Positions 35,885 to 47,379 of a stretch of 64,000 nt of DNA are shown in pieces (positions within the stretch are counted from its first letter, which is position 1; every line of letters starts with the position of its first letter). Source of the DNA: Epiperipatus broadwayi (taxonomy: Eukaryota; Onychophora; Udeonychophora; Euonychophora; Peripatidae); NCBI GenBank assembly GCA_028023455.1, contig JAQFVV010000021.1, positions 4,616,853 to 4,680,852 of the forward strand, in the 5' to 3' direction. A program made the position numbers and the translations under genes. The notes beneath the pieces were generated by a model. That model ran no database searches. It was not told where the DNA came from and saw nothing but the letters and a program-made list of their open reading frames with translations.

Positions 35885-36212
35885 ATGGATATAGAAAAGA
35901 TGCTAGATGTGGGCAGAGTGATAATAAACACAAAAGCACATAGTAATGGAAATATTAGTTTTACAGAAAATGAATTGAATGAGGCAGTGAGGAAGTTGAA
36001 AATTGGAAAGGGAAAAGGTTTAGATGGAATGGGCTGCAGAGATAGTGATGAATTTGGGAAATTGGATAAAATTAAATCTATTATCATGTTTTAATAAGAT
36101 GGCACAGAAGACAGAATTTTCAGATAGCTGGAATAATACAAGAGTCAGACTATTATTTAAAGGAAAGAGTAAGGACCATAGAAATATGAACAATTTAATT
36201 ATAGATCAGTAG
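35885..36212 (+). pseudogene. LINE family 1 RT N-terminal part, copy c
   Basis: Two overlapping frames: one has NISFTENELNEAVRKLKIGK then GLDGM. The other continues EWAAEIVMNLG and MAQKTEFSDSWNNTRVRLLF, then KGKSKDH. A frameshift near 36025 joins them. They match the minus-strand copy at 5203-5664 nearly residue by residue. Confidence 0.8.
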
Positions 36213-36369
36213 TGGTAACATCAGTATTATATAAAGTTTTTGCATATTTGGTGGCTGGAAAGGTTGCAAGATGGATGGAAGAAAATGATATAGTGGCTAA
36301 AATGCAAGTAGGTTTTAACATGGATAGGAATATAGGAAATAGTTTATTTGTAGTCACACAACTTATGGA

Positions 36370-37054
36370 TATACAGTAGGCAGTTATATATGATTTTTAT
36401 AGATATGGAAAAGGCATATGATAGGGTAAATAGAAATAGATTATAGGTAAGTTTAGTAAATTTGGGAATGAATGGAGTGATCTTATTAAGACATTGTATG
36501 AAAATAATTAGTATCCATATCAACTAGAAAATATATAATCAGAGTAAAAAATGGGGTGAGAGTAAGGCGAGGATGCCCTATGTCACCTATTTTGATTTTA
36601 TATTTGAGGAAAATGGAGAGAGCAATAGAAAAACTAGGAAGAGGTGTATATAGACCATTAATAGATGGCAAAGAAGTGTATACATTATCAGGTCTTTTAT
36701 TTGTTGATATTTTCTTGTGCACAAAAAGTAGGAAAGATATGGAAGTTATACTGAAGACTTATGCAGGATGGTAAAAAAATGAGGATCAAATTTAATGAAG
36801 AGAAATCAAAAATAGTGATGATAAATGCTGGGGAAAGAGAAGAAAAAGAATTTTTTGGGGGGGATATAAAGTTAAGTGTGGTGAATAGGTATAACTATTT
36901 GGAAATCATCTTAAGTAATCAGAGAAATTGCTTGGATGAATGGAGGAAAAAATTGCTAAATAAAGTAAAGAAAATAAAGAGATTGATAAAGAAATTAACA
37001 GTGTTTTCATATAATAAATACAATGTAAAGAATTGTATGGAAGAGTCACATTAG
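36370..37054 (+). pseudogene. LINE family 1 RT catalytic region, copy c
   Basis: Near 36395 FIDMEKAYDRV gives motif 3 with the first catalytic Asp. The frame at 36556-36774 has RRGCPMSPILILYL (motif 4) and LLFVDIFLC, where the FADD box is changed so that one Asp is lost. The next frame (36761-37054) has IKFNEEKSKIVMI and YNYLEIILS. The catalytic damage and frameshifts rule out function. Confidence 0.8.
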
Positions 37055-38037
37055 CAGGATTAACTTATGGTAATGATGCATTATGTGTTAGTAAAGGGGT
37101 GTTAGCTTACTTAGAAAAAGTACAAAGAGAAGTAGGAAATGTGAATTAGATACAGATATGTGGATGGCAAAGAAGGCAATTCAAGAAGAAGTGGGATAGT
37201 CAAGTTTTTATATGAGCGATGCAAAAAGCAAAATGAAAATGTTCATAGATTGCAATTTATGAATTGTAAGTGAATAGCCAAATCAGTATTTGATTGGATT
37301 ATGAGTAAAGGATGTAACAAGATGGGTGAGAAAAGTTATATGGTATGCAGAAGATTTGGATAAAGACTTCATGTCAGTATACTTGTACAAAAGGTAGGGT
37401 GATTGTATTAGGGAGATTGTTGAGTGTTATAATGGCAAAGAGTGGGATAAAAGAATAGATACATTAATAAAAAATAAAGAACTGGAGAGATGGAGAACTA
37501 GTCTGGAGAGTAAAAAGAGTCTAAATATATATAGATATAAGCAGAATATTGGGTGTTAATTAATTTACAATAATAGCAAGAAAAGTAATTACTGTTTAAG
37601 TCTTGAACAGGATCATTAAAAACAAGGCAATATACACACAAATGGAGAAGTGCGTGTGATTTAGTCTGCAAGTTATTGAAGGAAGGCATGGAAAATATTA
37701 GGCATCTGCTAATTACTACAAGCAGAAAGGATGCAAATAATGAAATCATGGAAAATAAATATGAACTAAGTCATTATACAGAAAGTGGGTTCTTGGTCTT
37801 CATACTAGATTTGGAAAAAGATAAGGGGGATCTAGATGTAAAGGCCACGTAGTGGACAAAAATGATGGTGTGGAAATGGGATAGAACAGGATAGAGAAAA
37901 TGTGGAAAAAACTTAGGGTGGTGAATGGAAAAGGAAAGTAAGGTTGTTAACGGGCTTTTCTGGACATAGTGGCTGAAAGATTCCTGACTTCAATAAAGAA
38001 ATAGCCACATCACATCACATCACATGAATAATTTATG

Positions 38038-38500
38038 ATATATATATATATATATATAAGTTTATCTAACATGTGACAATTAGAATTTATAGTAAAAAAA
38101 AATTTTTAAATAACTCTTCATTTAATTACCACAACAATGTTAATTTTATTATTTTTAAAAAATTACAGATAATTCTTCTACATTTCAAACACATGGGTGT
38201 CAAATATGCATTTTGGCCAATGTGAATCTTTGCATTTATGCCAAACCAATGTAATTATTACAAGATTATATGTCATTGTCCTATATTTATTTGAAGTATA
38301 TTACTTAAATCTATCTTTTAATTGTCACATTTAATTTACACTAATCATTATAATACATAAATCACTTTTTATTAAATAAGGAATTATTATATTTTATCTT
38401 TAGGTATACACATCATGCAGTATTTTTTTTAAATAAACACTTTTATTAACACAATAACTATTTACAATTTATACAAGTGATTAAACAAATAACAAATATG
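38038..38500. other. AT-rich non-coding stretch
   Basis: A TA run at 38040-38057, otherwise nothing recognised. Confidence 0.45.
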
Positions 38501-38527
38501 TTACAGTTTTTTTTTTGGTTTTTTTTC

Positions 38528-38606
38528 ATATGTCATGGCATTGGCCGGGAGGTGAACCCTTGCTTGCAAAGCAGCTGCGATGACATCTCAGCTAACAATG
38601 CTTGAC
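38528..38606 (-). mobile_element. tRNA-derived SINE
   Basis: The minus strand reads CAAGCATTGTTAGCTGAGAT, a central GCTGCTTTGCAAGCA arm and a shortened B-box side ending GGCCAATGCCATGACATATG, then an A-rich tail (T-run on the plus strand). It matches the SINE at 1396-1497. A convincing target duplication was not seen. Confidence 0.65.
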
Positions 38607-38831
38607 TATGTTTTGTATACCAAAACCCAAAGAATTTGATATATTCCACTATTAAGATGAAAAGCTGCAGGCAATTAACTAGTTATCGTCAACTCAAGGA
38701 GATTGACTTGTATCATTGTAATAGAAGGAGATTCTAAGACATGCACCTTAAATGAGCAAAGCATGTAACAAAATGACTGATTAGCCCAAGGAATAAGCTT
38801 GTGGAAGGTTCCTGTGCATATGCATGGTGAA

Positions 38832-38848
38832 CAGCGCCACCTAGCGGC
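38832..38848 (-). promoter_or_regulatory. Candidate CTCF-type binding motif
   Basis: The minus strand reads GCCGCTAGGTGGCGCTG, a close match to the CTCF core consensus CCASYAGRKGGCRS. A second, one base shorter version (GGCCGCTAGAGGCGCTG) lies at 38912-38928, same strand. Only the motif is seen; binding is an inference, and the organism is unidentified. Confidence 0.4.
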
Positions 38849-38890
38849 TGGAAAAAGCGTTGTCTGCTTTCGAGGCCCCTACCCTGTATG

Positions 38891-38910
38891 TTCTGTGTGA
38901 AAACACAGAA
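38891..38910. other. Perfect 8-bp hairpin with GAAA tetraloop
   Basis: TTCTGTGT, loop GAAA, ACACAGAA. It lies between the two CTCF-like motifs in an unusually GC-rich 110-base island. The role is unknown. Confidence 0.5.
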
Positions 38911-39059
38911 ACAGCGCCTCTAGCGGCCACATATCTGGTCAGGTTAAAGTACCAAATTAAACTTTTATTCAAGACAAATGTTTATCTGATAATCTCACAT
39001 AGAGTTATTCCAGGATCACCCCAGATTCGATTCATCATTTTCCTTGGCAAGTATCTCAG

Positions 39060-40260
39060 ACATTGATTGAAATAAGTTTCCCAATCACTGTAGAGTTTTC
39101 TCAGCCAGTTGAATTTCTTGTTGTCAAATATCATAGTACATTATATATTCCATATTGTCTTAAGGGTATGCACAGTCACCATTGCATTATGATGGTTAAA
39201 TTTTTCAGTGTATTGACTAAGTAGAAGTTTTAAGTTTATGATTGACCTGTGGAACACTTTAGCTCTTATCTGCCTAAATGATGAACATTCTTCGAATAGA
39301 TGCTGAAAAGTCTTATCACCAGATTTGCACAGCAAACAGACTGGATCTAAATTCATATGTAGTCTTTCATTTAGAATTTTAGTTGGTGGGAACAAGCCAT
39401 TCACTAGTTTGTAAACAAATTTCAAGTAGGATTGGGGTGCATATATAGAGTGGAACTTTTTCAACACTTTTCTTTGATATATCCAACCATGCATTGTCAT
39501 GACTTTTAAAATTATTCATTAAGTCTTTATATTTAATATCTTCCAAACTGGACACATTCAGATCATCCTGGAAATCCCTATAAGCAATGAACAGGTCAGC
39601 TATAAAAGATCTTCCTTTAATCCTATTTCATTAAAGGCATCTGCATGATCAACTGAAGGCCCAGGAAATTGACTTTTAATTAAGTTAATAAATGTATTTG
39701 CCTTTATGTAAGATACATATAGCTCTGGATCAATCAGGCCAAGACCTCCTTTTTATTTTGGCATCTGCAAGGTTGATATTGAGATCCATCTTGAAGCTCT
39801 ACCCCAGACATATTTCTTTGGAATCTGGTTTATTTTGAGTATTGTTTTGTTATGTAGGGTTACCCAGGGTGCACAGTATGCCCAAATCCCTGAAACAATG
39901 GAATTAAAAATTAACGCTCTTGTAATTTCATATAATTTAAGTGATGAAAAAAATATTTATTTTATCTTTAATTTTTGTAATAATTAATTTATTCAAGTAA
40001 GTGTTCATTTTAGTCTTGGACATATATAATGGTATGCCCAAGAAAGCAGACGGGAACGCCATAAAGTTAAATGACAGTTTTTTTTTACCTGTAGCTAACT
40101 GCCAGGCTGCAGACTTCATTGGTTGAATAATTGAGCCAGTTCAGCCTGAAAATTTTCTAAGATATTCATCACAACTTGGATATTATAACTGTTTTGAAAT
40201 ATTATTATAATATCATCATTGAATGCCGCAACAGCTACCTGCAATCCCAAGTGCAGTATT
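39060..40260 (-). mobile_element. LINE family 2, copy b (3' part)
   Basis: Minus-strand frames: 40119-39937 has SAAWQLATGKKKLSFNF and FLGIPLYMSKTKMNTYLN, matching the post-motif-5 region of copy a. The frame at 39500-39141 is the C-terminus with finger CLLC, eight residues, HLFEEC. Between them frames are broken. Upstream, near 40230, AVAAFNDDIIIIF is a changed motif 5 box. 5'-truncated at about 40260. Confidence 0.75.
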
Positions 40261-41261
40261 TAGTAAGGATAACTATTATATTAAAGATTAATATATATTC
40301 TCCCTTTAATCATTATTACAATGCCTTTTTTTAATTTAAAACAAAATAAAACAATGACGTATTTCTAGTTTAAAACAAAAGATGGCCGTCATTAAATCAG
40401 AAGCTTGTTACAAGTGAGAAACAGAAAATGTTTATATATGATAATTTTAGCAATTGCACGCACGCACTCTCAATCATTTATAAAATGTTTTACTTTTTCA
40501 CTGTGGTCTGAGTTTGGAAAGCAAAGTATCGAAGATCAATTTTCCAGTGGAAAAGTTAGCGCACGCATACGTAATTAAATTTTAAAAAATAAAGTGTAAA
40601 TTTTTATATTATTTTACTTGTTCATTATTAGATAGTGTTCAATTAAAAAGACAATAATTTATTAACTTTATCTATCTGTACCATTTATCTATAAATAATA
40701 ACTCTTAGACATAAGTGCTCGTATAACATTTTAAGAATTTTGAATAAAAGCAATACTATTGATTTTCTTCTATTTCTGAACTTCAGGGGTTTTTTTCATC
40801 TTATTTATTATATATATGTTTATTAAGTCACGTCAATAAGTGTGTGATGTATTAATAAAAATAGCAACAGTTTTTAATTAGGGTTGTTTTTTATTGTTTA
40901 TTAATTATGTAAATCTGAAAAAATAACTACAAAACGAAGTAAAAGCGTAATGGAATTTTTGATATTTTAATAAAAAGGATTATTTATTATTCATAAATTT
41001 TGTCTTATTTTTTCTATTAATTTTCTTTTCTTGTAAATAGATTTATTCATTTAAATGCATGCACGTTTATAATTTATGATATTACTCTGAATATTATGTG
41101 CTAGATTAAACTGCGTTAAGAGATTGCAAATAAAAGATAGTTGTATGAATTGATTGCTGGAGGAGGGGACGGCCATGGTTTACCCAATTGGGATGAAGTA
41201 ACAGCTTTGAAATTTATTTTATTAAACTAATAACCAATCCAGGTGTCACTTTTTTAGATCC

Positions 41262-41930
41262 AACACCAATGTACAAAAGGTGGGATGATTGTGTTAGGAG
41301 GATTGTTGAGTGTTATAGTGGTAAGGAGTAGGATAGAAGAATAGATGCATTAATAAAGAATGGGGAGTTGGAGAGATGGAGAACTAGTATGGAGAGTAAA
41401 ACGAGTTTAAATATATATAGAAGTAAACAGAACATTCGGTGTGAGTTAATTTATGATAATAGTAAGAAAAGTAGTTTATTGTTTAAGGCTCGAACGGGAT
41501 CTTTAGCAACAAGGGAATATACACCTAAATGGAAAAATATGGGTGATTTAGTCTGCAAGTTGTGTAAGGAAGGCATAGAAAATATTAGGCATCTGTTACT
41601 TCAATGTAAATGCTTGGAATCAGAAAGGGTACAAATAATGGAGTTATGGAAAGATTAGATATGAACAAAGTGATTATACAGAAAATGAGTTATTGGTTTT
41701 TATGCTAGGTTTGGGAAAAAATAAAGGGGATTTAGATATGAAGGTCATGGAGTTGACAAAGATTATGTTATGGAAATGGGATGAAGCAGATTATGGGAAA
41801 ACTTAGACTGGACAATAGAAAAGGAAGGTAAAGTGGCTAACAGGGTTCTCCGAGCATAGCTGCTGAGAGATTCCTGACTCCGTATAAGGAGAAATCACAG
41901 TGCATCACATCACATCAATGTGCTCAATCA
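41262..41930 (+). mobile_element. LINE family 1, copy d (3' end only)
   Basis: A strongly 5'-truncated copy. The frame at 41368-41658 contains the finger CKLC, eight residues, HLLLQC and YDNSKKSSLLFKART, more conserved than in copy c. The 3' UTR leads to a CACATCACATCA tail near 41908-41920. It confirms the 3' end of the family. Confidence 0.85.
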
Positions 41931-42419
41931 CATGAGTCAAAAGAAAACCCATACACTTTGTTGCTTTGGATATCATGTGCTATTAAAAGTGGTTAACTGC
42001 AGATTAAATATCATTGTTCCATTCAAAATACCAAATTGAAATTTTTTCTCACTTTACTTTGAGAAATCTTTAGTTCTTAAGTTTACTATTCTATCATGGG
42101 CTAAACTGCTCAGGGTATTGCAGACAGCAACATATTACTACTCATGATGATCAAATTTTATTGAAGATTATTACTATTAATGATAAATAAATAATCAATT
42201 GGTGTTATGTCTCCAGAGTTCATAAGAAGTTTGATGGCTGGAAACATCACAACTGAAATCAATCCGAAAACCATATGCCCCAGAGTCTATCACTTTACCA
42301 ATGCACTTAAGCACACAATGCTACTAATAATGATCAGATGTTATACAATATTACCAATAGGCAGGGATACCATTCTGTTTGCTTATTCTTCGATTTGATT
42401 TAGAAAAAAGAAAGTATAT

Positions 42420-42524
42420 GTCAAGCATTGGTGGTCGAGAGGTCAGCAACAGCTGCTTTACAAGCAGTTGTCCCAGGTTAGTGAGTTCACTTCCTGGCTG
42501 ATGCTATAACACATGGGGGGGGGG
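42420..42524 (+). mobile_element. tRNA-derived SINE with 11-bp target duplication and G-rich tail
   Basis: The tRNA-like part starts GCATTGGTGGTCGAGAGGTC (A-box side), has an anticodon-type arm GCTGCTTTACAAGCAGT and a B-box side ending CCTGGCTGATGC. Then ATAACACATG and a run of ten G. AGAAAGTATAT at 42409-42419 and 42525-42535 is a perfect 11-bp target duplication, so the G-run is part of the inserted unit. Other copies have an A-rich tail there. Confidence 0.82.
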
Positions 42525-42883
42525 AGAAAGTATATCTTGTTTTTTGATTTAAAAATAAAGATTTTTTAAACTGAATTTTAAATAATGACATGGAATAGTA
42601 ATTATCGTTTCATATACAAAACTCAATAATAATATATTCACAATTAATTTTTATTAATTGTTTTTGTGCAATGGTTTAGTGTCAGACTCATTGAGAGCTA
42701 AAAGTATATGGATCACAGCTCAACTTTGTCACTTCTAATGCTTACAGATCTTAAAATTGCTGAATGACATACAGTTCAATTATTTTATTTACTATTACTC
42801 CATATCATAATATTTTGCTGCTGCTGTTTCTTTTTCTTCTTCTTCATCAAAAAAATGGATGGGGATTTTGGTAATAAGACATT

Positions 42884-43939
42884 GGTATTTTTGGATTATT
42901 CAACAGATGACATATTACACTTACCGATTTCCCTTCCAGTAGACATCGTCGATATTTGCATGACAACATTGTCATGGCAACCAAGTGACCGGCGTGATTA
43001 ATCCATCAGAGAGTCAATTTTTTTTTTTTTACCCACGAGATTTAAAATTCGGAGAGAGGTTTGGGAAATTTTTTGATTTTTCTGTCTATTGTGATTTTGC
43101 TATCCACAGCATCACAGTTACTTTTTGAGCTCTTCTACTTTGAGATATTTGCATTTATGATGGCTGAAGCTACAACAACATTATTTAATTTACCGAGTAT
43201 GGAGGAAGAAGCAATCATCTTCTTACAAGACCACGGACTTCTTCCCAAAAGGAAATTGTGTCAAAATGATCATGAAATGAAGAAATATGTGCACAATTCA
43301 GGATCCAATTCGGTGAAACAATGGCAATGCAACTTGAAAGAGTGTCTATCCCAAATCGCAATGAGAAAAGGCACGTGGTTCGATGGTCCAAAATTACTTT
43401 CATGACCGCTATACGTTTTATCTACAGTTGGTCCAAACAATTAACATCCATAACATTTTGTGCAGAGGAATTGAATATTTCGAACAAAACTGTTATCGAT
43501 TGGAACGACTACCTCCACGAAATTTGCACTTGGAGATTGTTAAGAAATGAAAGGCATAAAATCGGAGGTTCCAACACAATCGTGGAAATTGATGAAAGCC
43601 TCTTCACAAAACGGAAAAACAATGCCGGAAGAGTCCTATCACAGCAATGGCTATTTGGTGGCATATGCAGAGAGACTGACGAATGTTTTATTGTAGCCAT
43701 TCAAGATAGAAGTGTGTCTACTCTCATGCAAGAAATTTTGCAAAATGTACACCAAGGCTCGACTATCTACAGTGATTGCTGGAAGGGATATAAGAGCGAA
43801 GAGTTAGCTGAGGCTGGATACAAACACTATCATGTTAATCACACATACAACTTTGTAGACCCCACAACTGGCATACATACACAAAATATTGATATGCCTT
43901 CAGGGTAATACATCATTGGTTGAATAATCCGCAAGAACC
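42884..43939 (+). mobile_element. Merlin/ISXO2-type DNA transposon, internally deleted
   Basis: Terminal inverted repeats: GGATTATTCAACAGATGACA (from 42893) against its relative at 43930-43905; weaker similarity continues outward to GGT/ACC. AAGACATT on the left and AAAACATC on the right may be a decayed 8-bp target duplication, the size usual for Merlin. The right repeat begins three bases before the stop codon of the transposase, so the C-terminal coding part and 3' UTR were deleted. Confidence 0.7.
43061..43908 (+). pseudogene. Merlin/ISXO2-like transposase, frameshifted and truncated
   Basis: Frame one (43061-43405) holds the N-terminal region with a cysteine/histidine motif (LCQNDHEM, later WQCNLKEC), a likely zinc ribbon, and ends after a frameshift near 43390. 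Frame two (43321-43908) continues TFMTAIRFIYSW, AEELNISNKTVIDW (helix-turn-helix-like), then EIDESLF with the first catalytic Asp (residue 91 of the frame) and IYSDCWKGY with the second (residue 152). The expected third acidic residue, just after the YNFVDPTTG segment, is gone because the frame runs into the terminal repeat. Family assignment is firm; activity is excluded. Confidence 0.85.
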
Positions 43940-44667
43940 AAAACATCAAGATGGCTAATAATATTTGATCATTATCAAGGATTTAGGAATTTTTCTAGAG
44001 TTTGGCATTTCTTTTCTATGCTAAATTGCATTCACCGAAAAAATATATATAATCACATAATTTGTTATTCTGGATGTCATGTGATGTTCAAAAATCTAAG
44101 TGGAAATTTGAACATAACACTTATCACTCTCTTTTGTTATACAATTACATCATATTTTGGATTCTAAAAGTGTATATTTATATATTCAACATCTAAATTA
44201 CTCAACCAGAAGTAAAAGACACAATACAAAAAATCTGAAGGCATAAAGATAGTAGACAAAATCCATAAATCATTAAAGTTTCTAATTAGTCATGAGAACT
44301 GTAAATGATATAAAAGTAAATTTATTCTCAGAACAAACAAGTTTGAATCTGTTACTATGAAATTCTTGAACAAAATCCCCCCCCCCCCCGAATCACTTAA
44401 ATAAATGTATAAATAATGTCAATCTTTTATTATATTATTGCCAATGTGTCCTGTCAGATAAAAAATGATCACTTTTATATTTGTATATAACAAACTCAAG
44501 ATCTGATAAGAATGGTTATTTTTTATCTGAAAAAAAAGAAGAAGATTGGCATTAATATAACCAAAGGTTGGAATTATTTATGAGTTCATTTATGTGAATT
44601 TTTAAAAATCTTAGTAGTTAATTCTCTTATTAACATATTCAAATTTGTTTGCTCCATAAATAGGTTT

Positions 44668-44748
44668 AATTATAATAATCACTAAAGCAAGTCACATATA
44701 ACATGCAAGCAATGTCACGTTATATATGACTTGCTTTATTGATTATTA
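44668..44748. repeat. Imperfect hairpin
   Basis: AATAATCACTAAAGCAAGTC is mirrored by GACTTGCTTTATTGATTATT, with a second inverted pair inside (TATAAC and GTTATA). It may be an old small hairpin element. Confidence 0.6.
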
Positions 44749-44759
44749 TAATTTTACCT

Positions 44760-45110
44760 TTAAGGCGTTGGTGATGCTAAGCTCTATTAATTTATGGTAA
44801 ATCTGAATTTCTTTCAGTCCCATATAGCTATTTGAGTTAGATAACTGGATTTAAAGACATTTTTATGTCTGAAAATTTTAGATTCTTTTCAATCATTATG
44901 TATTAAATAAGTGCTGGGTTTTAAGTTGATATTTTGGATATAGTGTCTGAATGTTCTAGCTCCTCACTGAGGTGAACCATAATCTCCAAACCAACTAGTC
45001 TGGGGATAAGAATATTCTAGATAGAAATTTTAACTATTTTCTTTTACCGCACTTATTAAATAAGAGCTTGTTTGGGCTATTGGTATGCTCCCTACATGAA
45101 TAGGTTTATA
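44760..45110 (+). mobile_element. Single-arm relative of the 56-kb hairpin element
   Basis: Shares CAGTCCCATATAGCTATTT, TGAGTTAGATA, AAGTGCTGGG and a region near 44960-45010 with ACTGAGG, AACTAGTCTGGGGATA. This last part lines up with the family-B hammerhead but A9 and GAAA are lost. 5' of it, the body matches 56630-56850. Confidence 0.5.
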
Positions 45111-45979
45111 TTCTTAGTGTTACATATTTAGTAAGCTGTAAAAGTATTTATGTGCTCATTAAATCATTAGAATTCCATCTAAATTAATATTTGAAATTGT
45201 AAATTGGCTTGATTAGTATGAAGACAAAAATCACTATTAATAAAAGTTACAGTCTTTATGAATATCAGTACTTGATTGATTACTGTGTAACAAACTGAGA
45301 GTCAGATAAAAATGATTATCTAATAAAATAGATTGGCATTGATATAATTTAAGAATTCTTTCAGTAAGACTTGACTTCAATTACTAATATGCCTTTACAT
45401 CCAAAGATGGATTTAGCATTTGAAAATCCATAGTTATGGTTTGATTCTGAGTCAGCCTTCCCTTTAAAAATTTGTAATAATTTGTAACAGTTGTTGGATT
45501 AAAGTTAATAAAAATAAAATATTTATTTTCTTTTTAATTAAATGTAAATTACTAAATAAGAACACAGTATTTTAGATGAGAAAGCTTAAGAGTTTTTAAA
45601 ATAATCAGCATTTACTCAACCTAGCCAGCGATTCAGTTATTGGTCAGTAAATGGATATCTAATTATTCTTTGTTGGAGAAGGAAGGTCGCAGATTATTGT
45701 TTAAATAGTCAGAGGATTTTAATATGCTGATTGTAAAAACAAAGTGCAATTGGAGTAAGGTCAAAAAGCATTCACTACTGATAAAATCATATGATATCCT
45801 GGTTATCCTATCCTATCTGTACTGAAACTGTGGTCTATCATTTAACTTTTCTTCAATCTATTACCAGTGTAAAGATTATGTTAGCTCAGAAAACTAATCT
45901 TAAAAAATGAATTGTATTCTTATGATTATTTTATTAATTTGTAGTATAAAATATAGCTGCTTAATTTCTCAGAAGATCA

Positions 45980-46290
45980 TGTGATATTTAAGAACCCTAG
46001 TGGCAGAGTAAGCATTTAATAGCTCTATTCAATTAGTCTAAATATAGTTTTTTTTAAAATTTATATTACTTGGTTTAAAATCAACTCTAGCACCAATAGA
46101 ATTGAATCTACCACTCTACCATGAATGACTAATCTGCTTTTGCTAATGATTACTAACGCATTAATTTTATGTCATTGCTAATAATGTTGTACATTAATAT
46201 TAAAATATGAAGCATACTCATTTTTTTAACATTTTGGATAGAAAACCTGATTTTTATTGATTATTCTACTTCTGACATTTTTTTTCTCAT
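45980..46290. other. AT-rich non-coding stretch
   Basis: Nothing recognised. Confidence 0.4.
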
Positions 46291-46291
46291 G

Positions 46292-46378
46292 TGTCATAGC
46301 ATCAGCTGGGAAGCGAACCTGTGAACCTGGGACAACTGCTTGCAAAGCAGCTGTTGCTGATCTCTCAACCACCAAGAT
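46292..46378 (-). mobile_element. tRNA-derived SINE
   Basis: The minus strand reads TTGGTGGTTGAGAGATCAGC, an arm GCTGCTTTGCAAGCAGT, CCCAGGTTCACAGGTTCGC, then CAGCTGATGCTATGACACATG and an A-rich tail. The B-box side carries a small internal duplication (GGTTCAC and GGTTCGC). No target duplication was found. Confidence 0.7.
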
Positions 46379-46463
46379 GAAAAATTTTAAGCCCACATTA
46401 GCCCTACCAGTGGGTTTTCTGAATTGAGATAAAATCCTATTTCATTTTACATTTCAGAATGTA

Positions 46464-46987
46464 AACATTATTTATTAAGCGCAAGCAGTTTGTAATTAAA
46501 GTGAAAGGCTGAAACCTTCTCGCATGCACATTTTAGAATGCTTATATGACAGCCAATCAGATGTAATGATGACTTTATAGGGAGATCTCAAGTCATAACA
46601 CAAGACAGATTTTATAAGAAAAAGGTGGTTCCACCTTCTTCTTTACTTAAATTTTTATATATCTAAGCCAGTCTGAAGCATTTTGACTTAAGAGTATGAA
46701 GCTTTAAACATCTTCACATTTAACTCACTGTGCATTAATTCTAAATCAACAATGTGAAATCTTTCAATTTACAACAAGGCTTCACGTTCTTAAGTTAAAA
46801 TGCTTTAGACTGGCTTAGATATATAAAAATTTAAGTAAAGAAGAAGGTGGAACTATCTTTTTTTATATAAAATCTCTGTCTTGTGTTGTGAATTGAGAGC
46901 TCCCTATACAGTCATCATTGCATCTGATTGGCTGTCATATAAGCATTCTAAAATGCACATGCGAGAAGGTTTCAGCCTTTCACTTTA
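46464..46987. mobile_element. Hairpin insertion with 13-bp target duplication
   Basis: ATTTCAGAATGTA at 46451-46463 and 46988-47000 bounds it exactly. Arms of about 235 bp (46495-46735 and 46765-46987) are inverted copies, about 85-90 percent alike by eye. About 32 bases at the left (46464-46495) have no partner, the one-sided tail. No hammerhead boxes and no protein were seen. Confidence 0.85.
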
Positions 46988-47379
46988 ATTTCAGAATGTA
47001 GTAAAAATTCAAAAACTGCACTCCTAATGATCTATTTAAACATAAACTAATAATATGGTTGTTTTTCTGAATCACTAAAATAAATTACCAATCTCCAGAA
47101 ATTGCAATATAAACTATAATAACTGTAAAAATTAATGCACTAGGGTGCATACATCAAAGAATTCCCATTTTTATTTTGTCACATTTAATATCTATGAGTT
47201 GAGAAAGTTTTTGGCACGTCCAAATTAAGAGGTTTTGTTTGCTTGTGATGTTACTTTTCTTGTCTTCCAAGTACTTGGCTTGTGGTATTATTCTCTTTTC
47301 TTTACGAGCTGTAGTATAACATTGACTGCTGTTTCAGTATTGACCAGGTTGCTGCATATAGATGTGGGTTGGTTAATAT

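Larger units (their letters stand above)
34850..38028 (+). mobile_element. LINE family 1, copy c (longest copy)
   Basis: A plus-strand copy of the LINE seen at 2.6-8.9 kb. In order: an endonuclease remainder (about 34900-35350, with a SDHN-like segment near 35325), a linker, RT N-terminal part (35885-36212), RT motifs (36370-36760), the post-RT region (36761-37500) and a damaged C-terminal finger near 37640-37720. A short 3' UTR leads to CACATCACATCACATCACATG at 38008-38028. Many frameshifts and stops. It shows the order of domains best and gives the ATCAC-type tail clearly. Confidence 0.85.

Noticed and set aside
35338-36722. Minus-strand frames over LINE copy c
   Set aside because: Antisense shadows of the plus-strand LINE.
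43215-43700. Minus-strand frames across the transposase
   Set aside because: Shadows of the Merlin-like transposase, which has family motifs on the plus strand.
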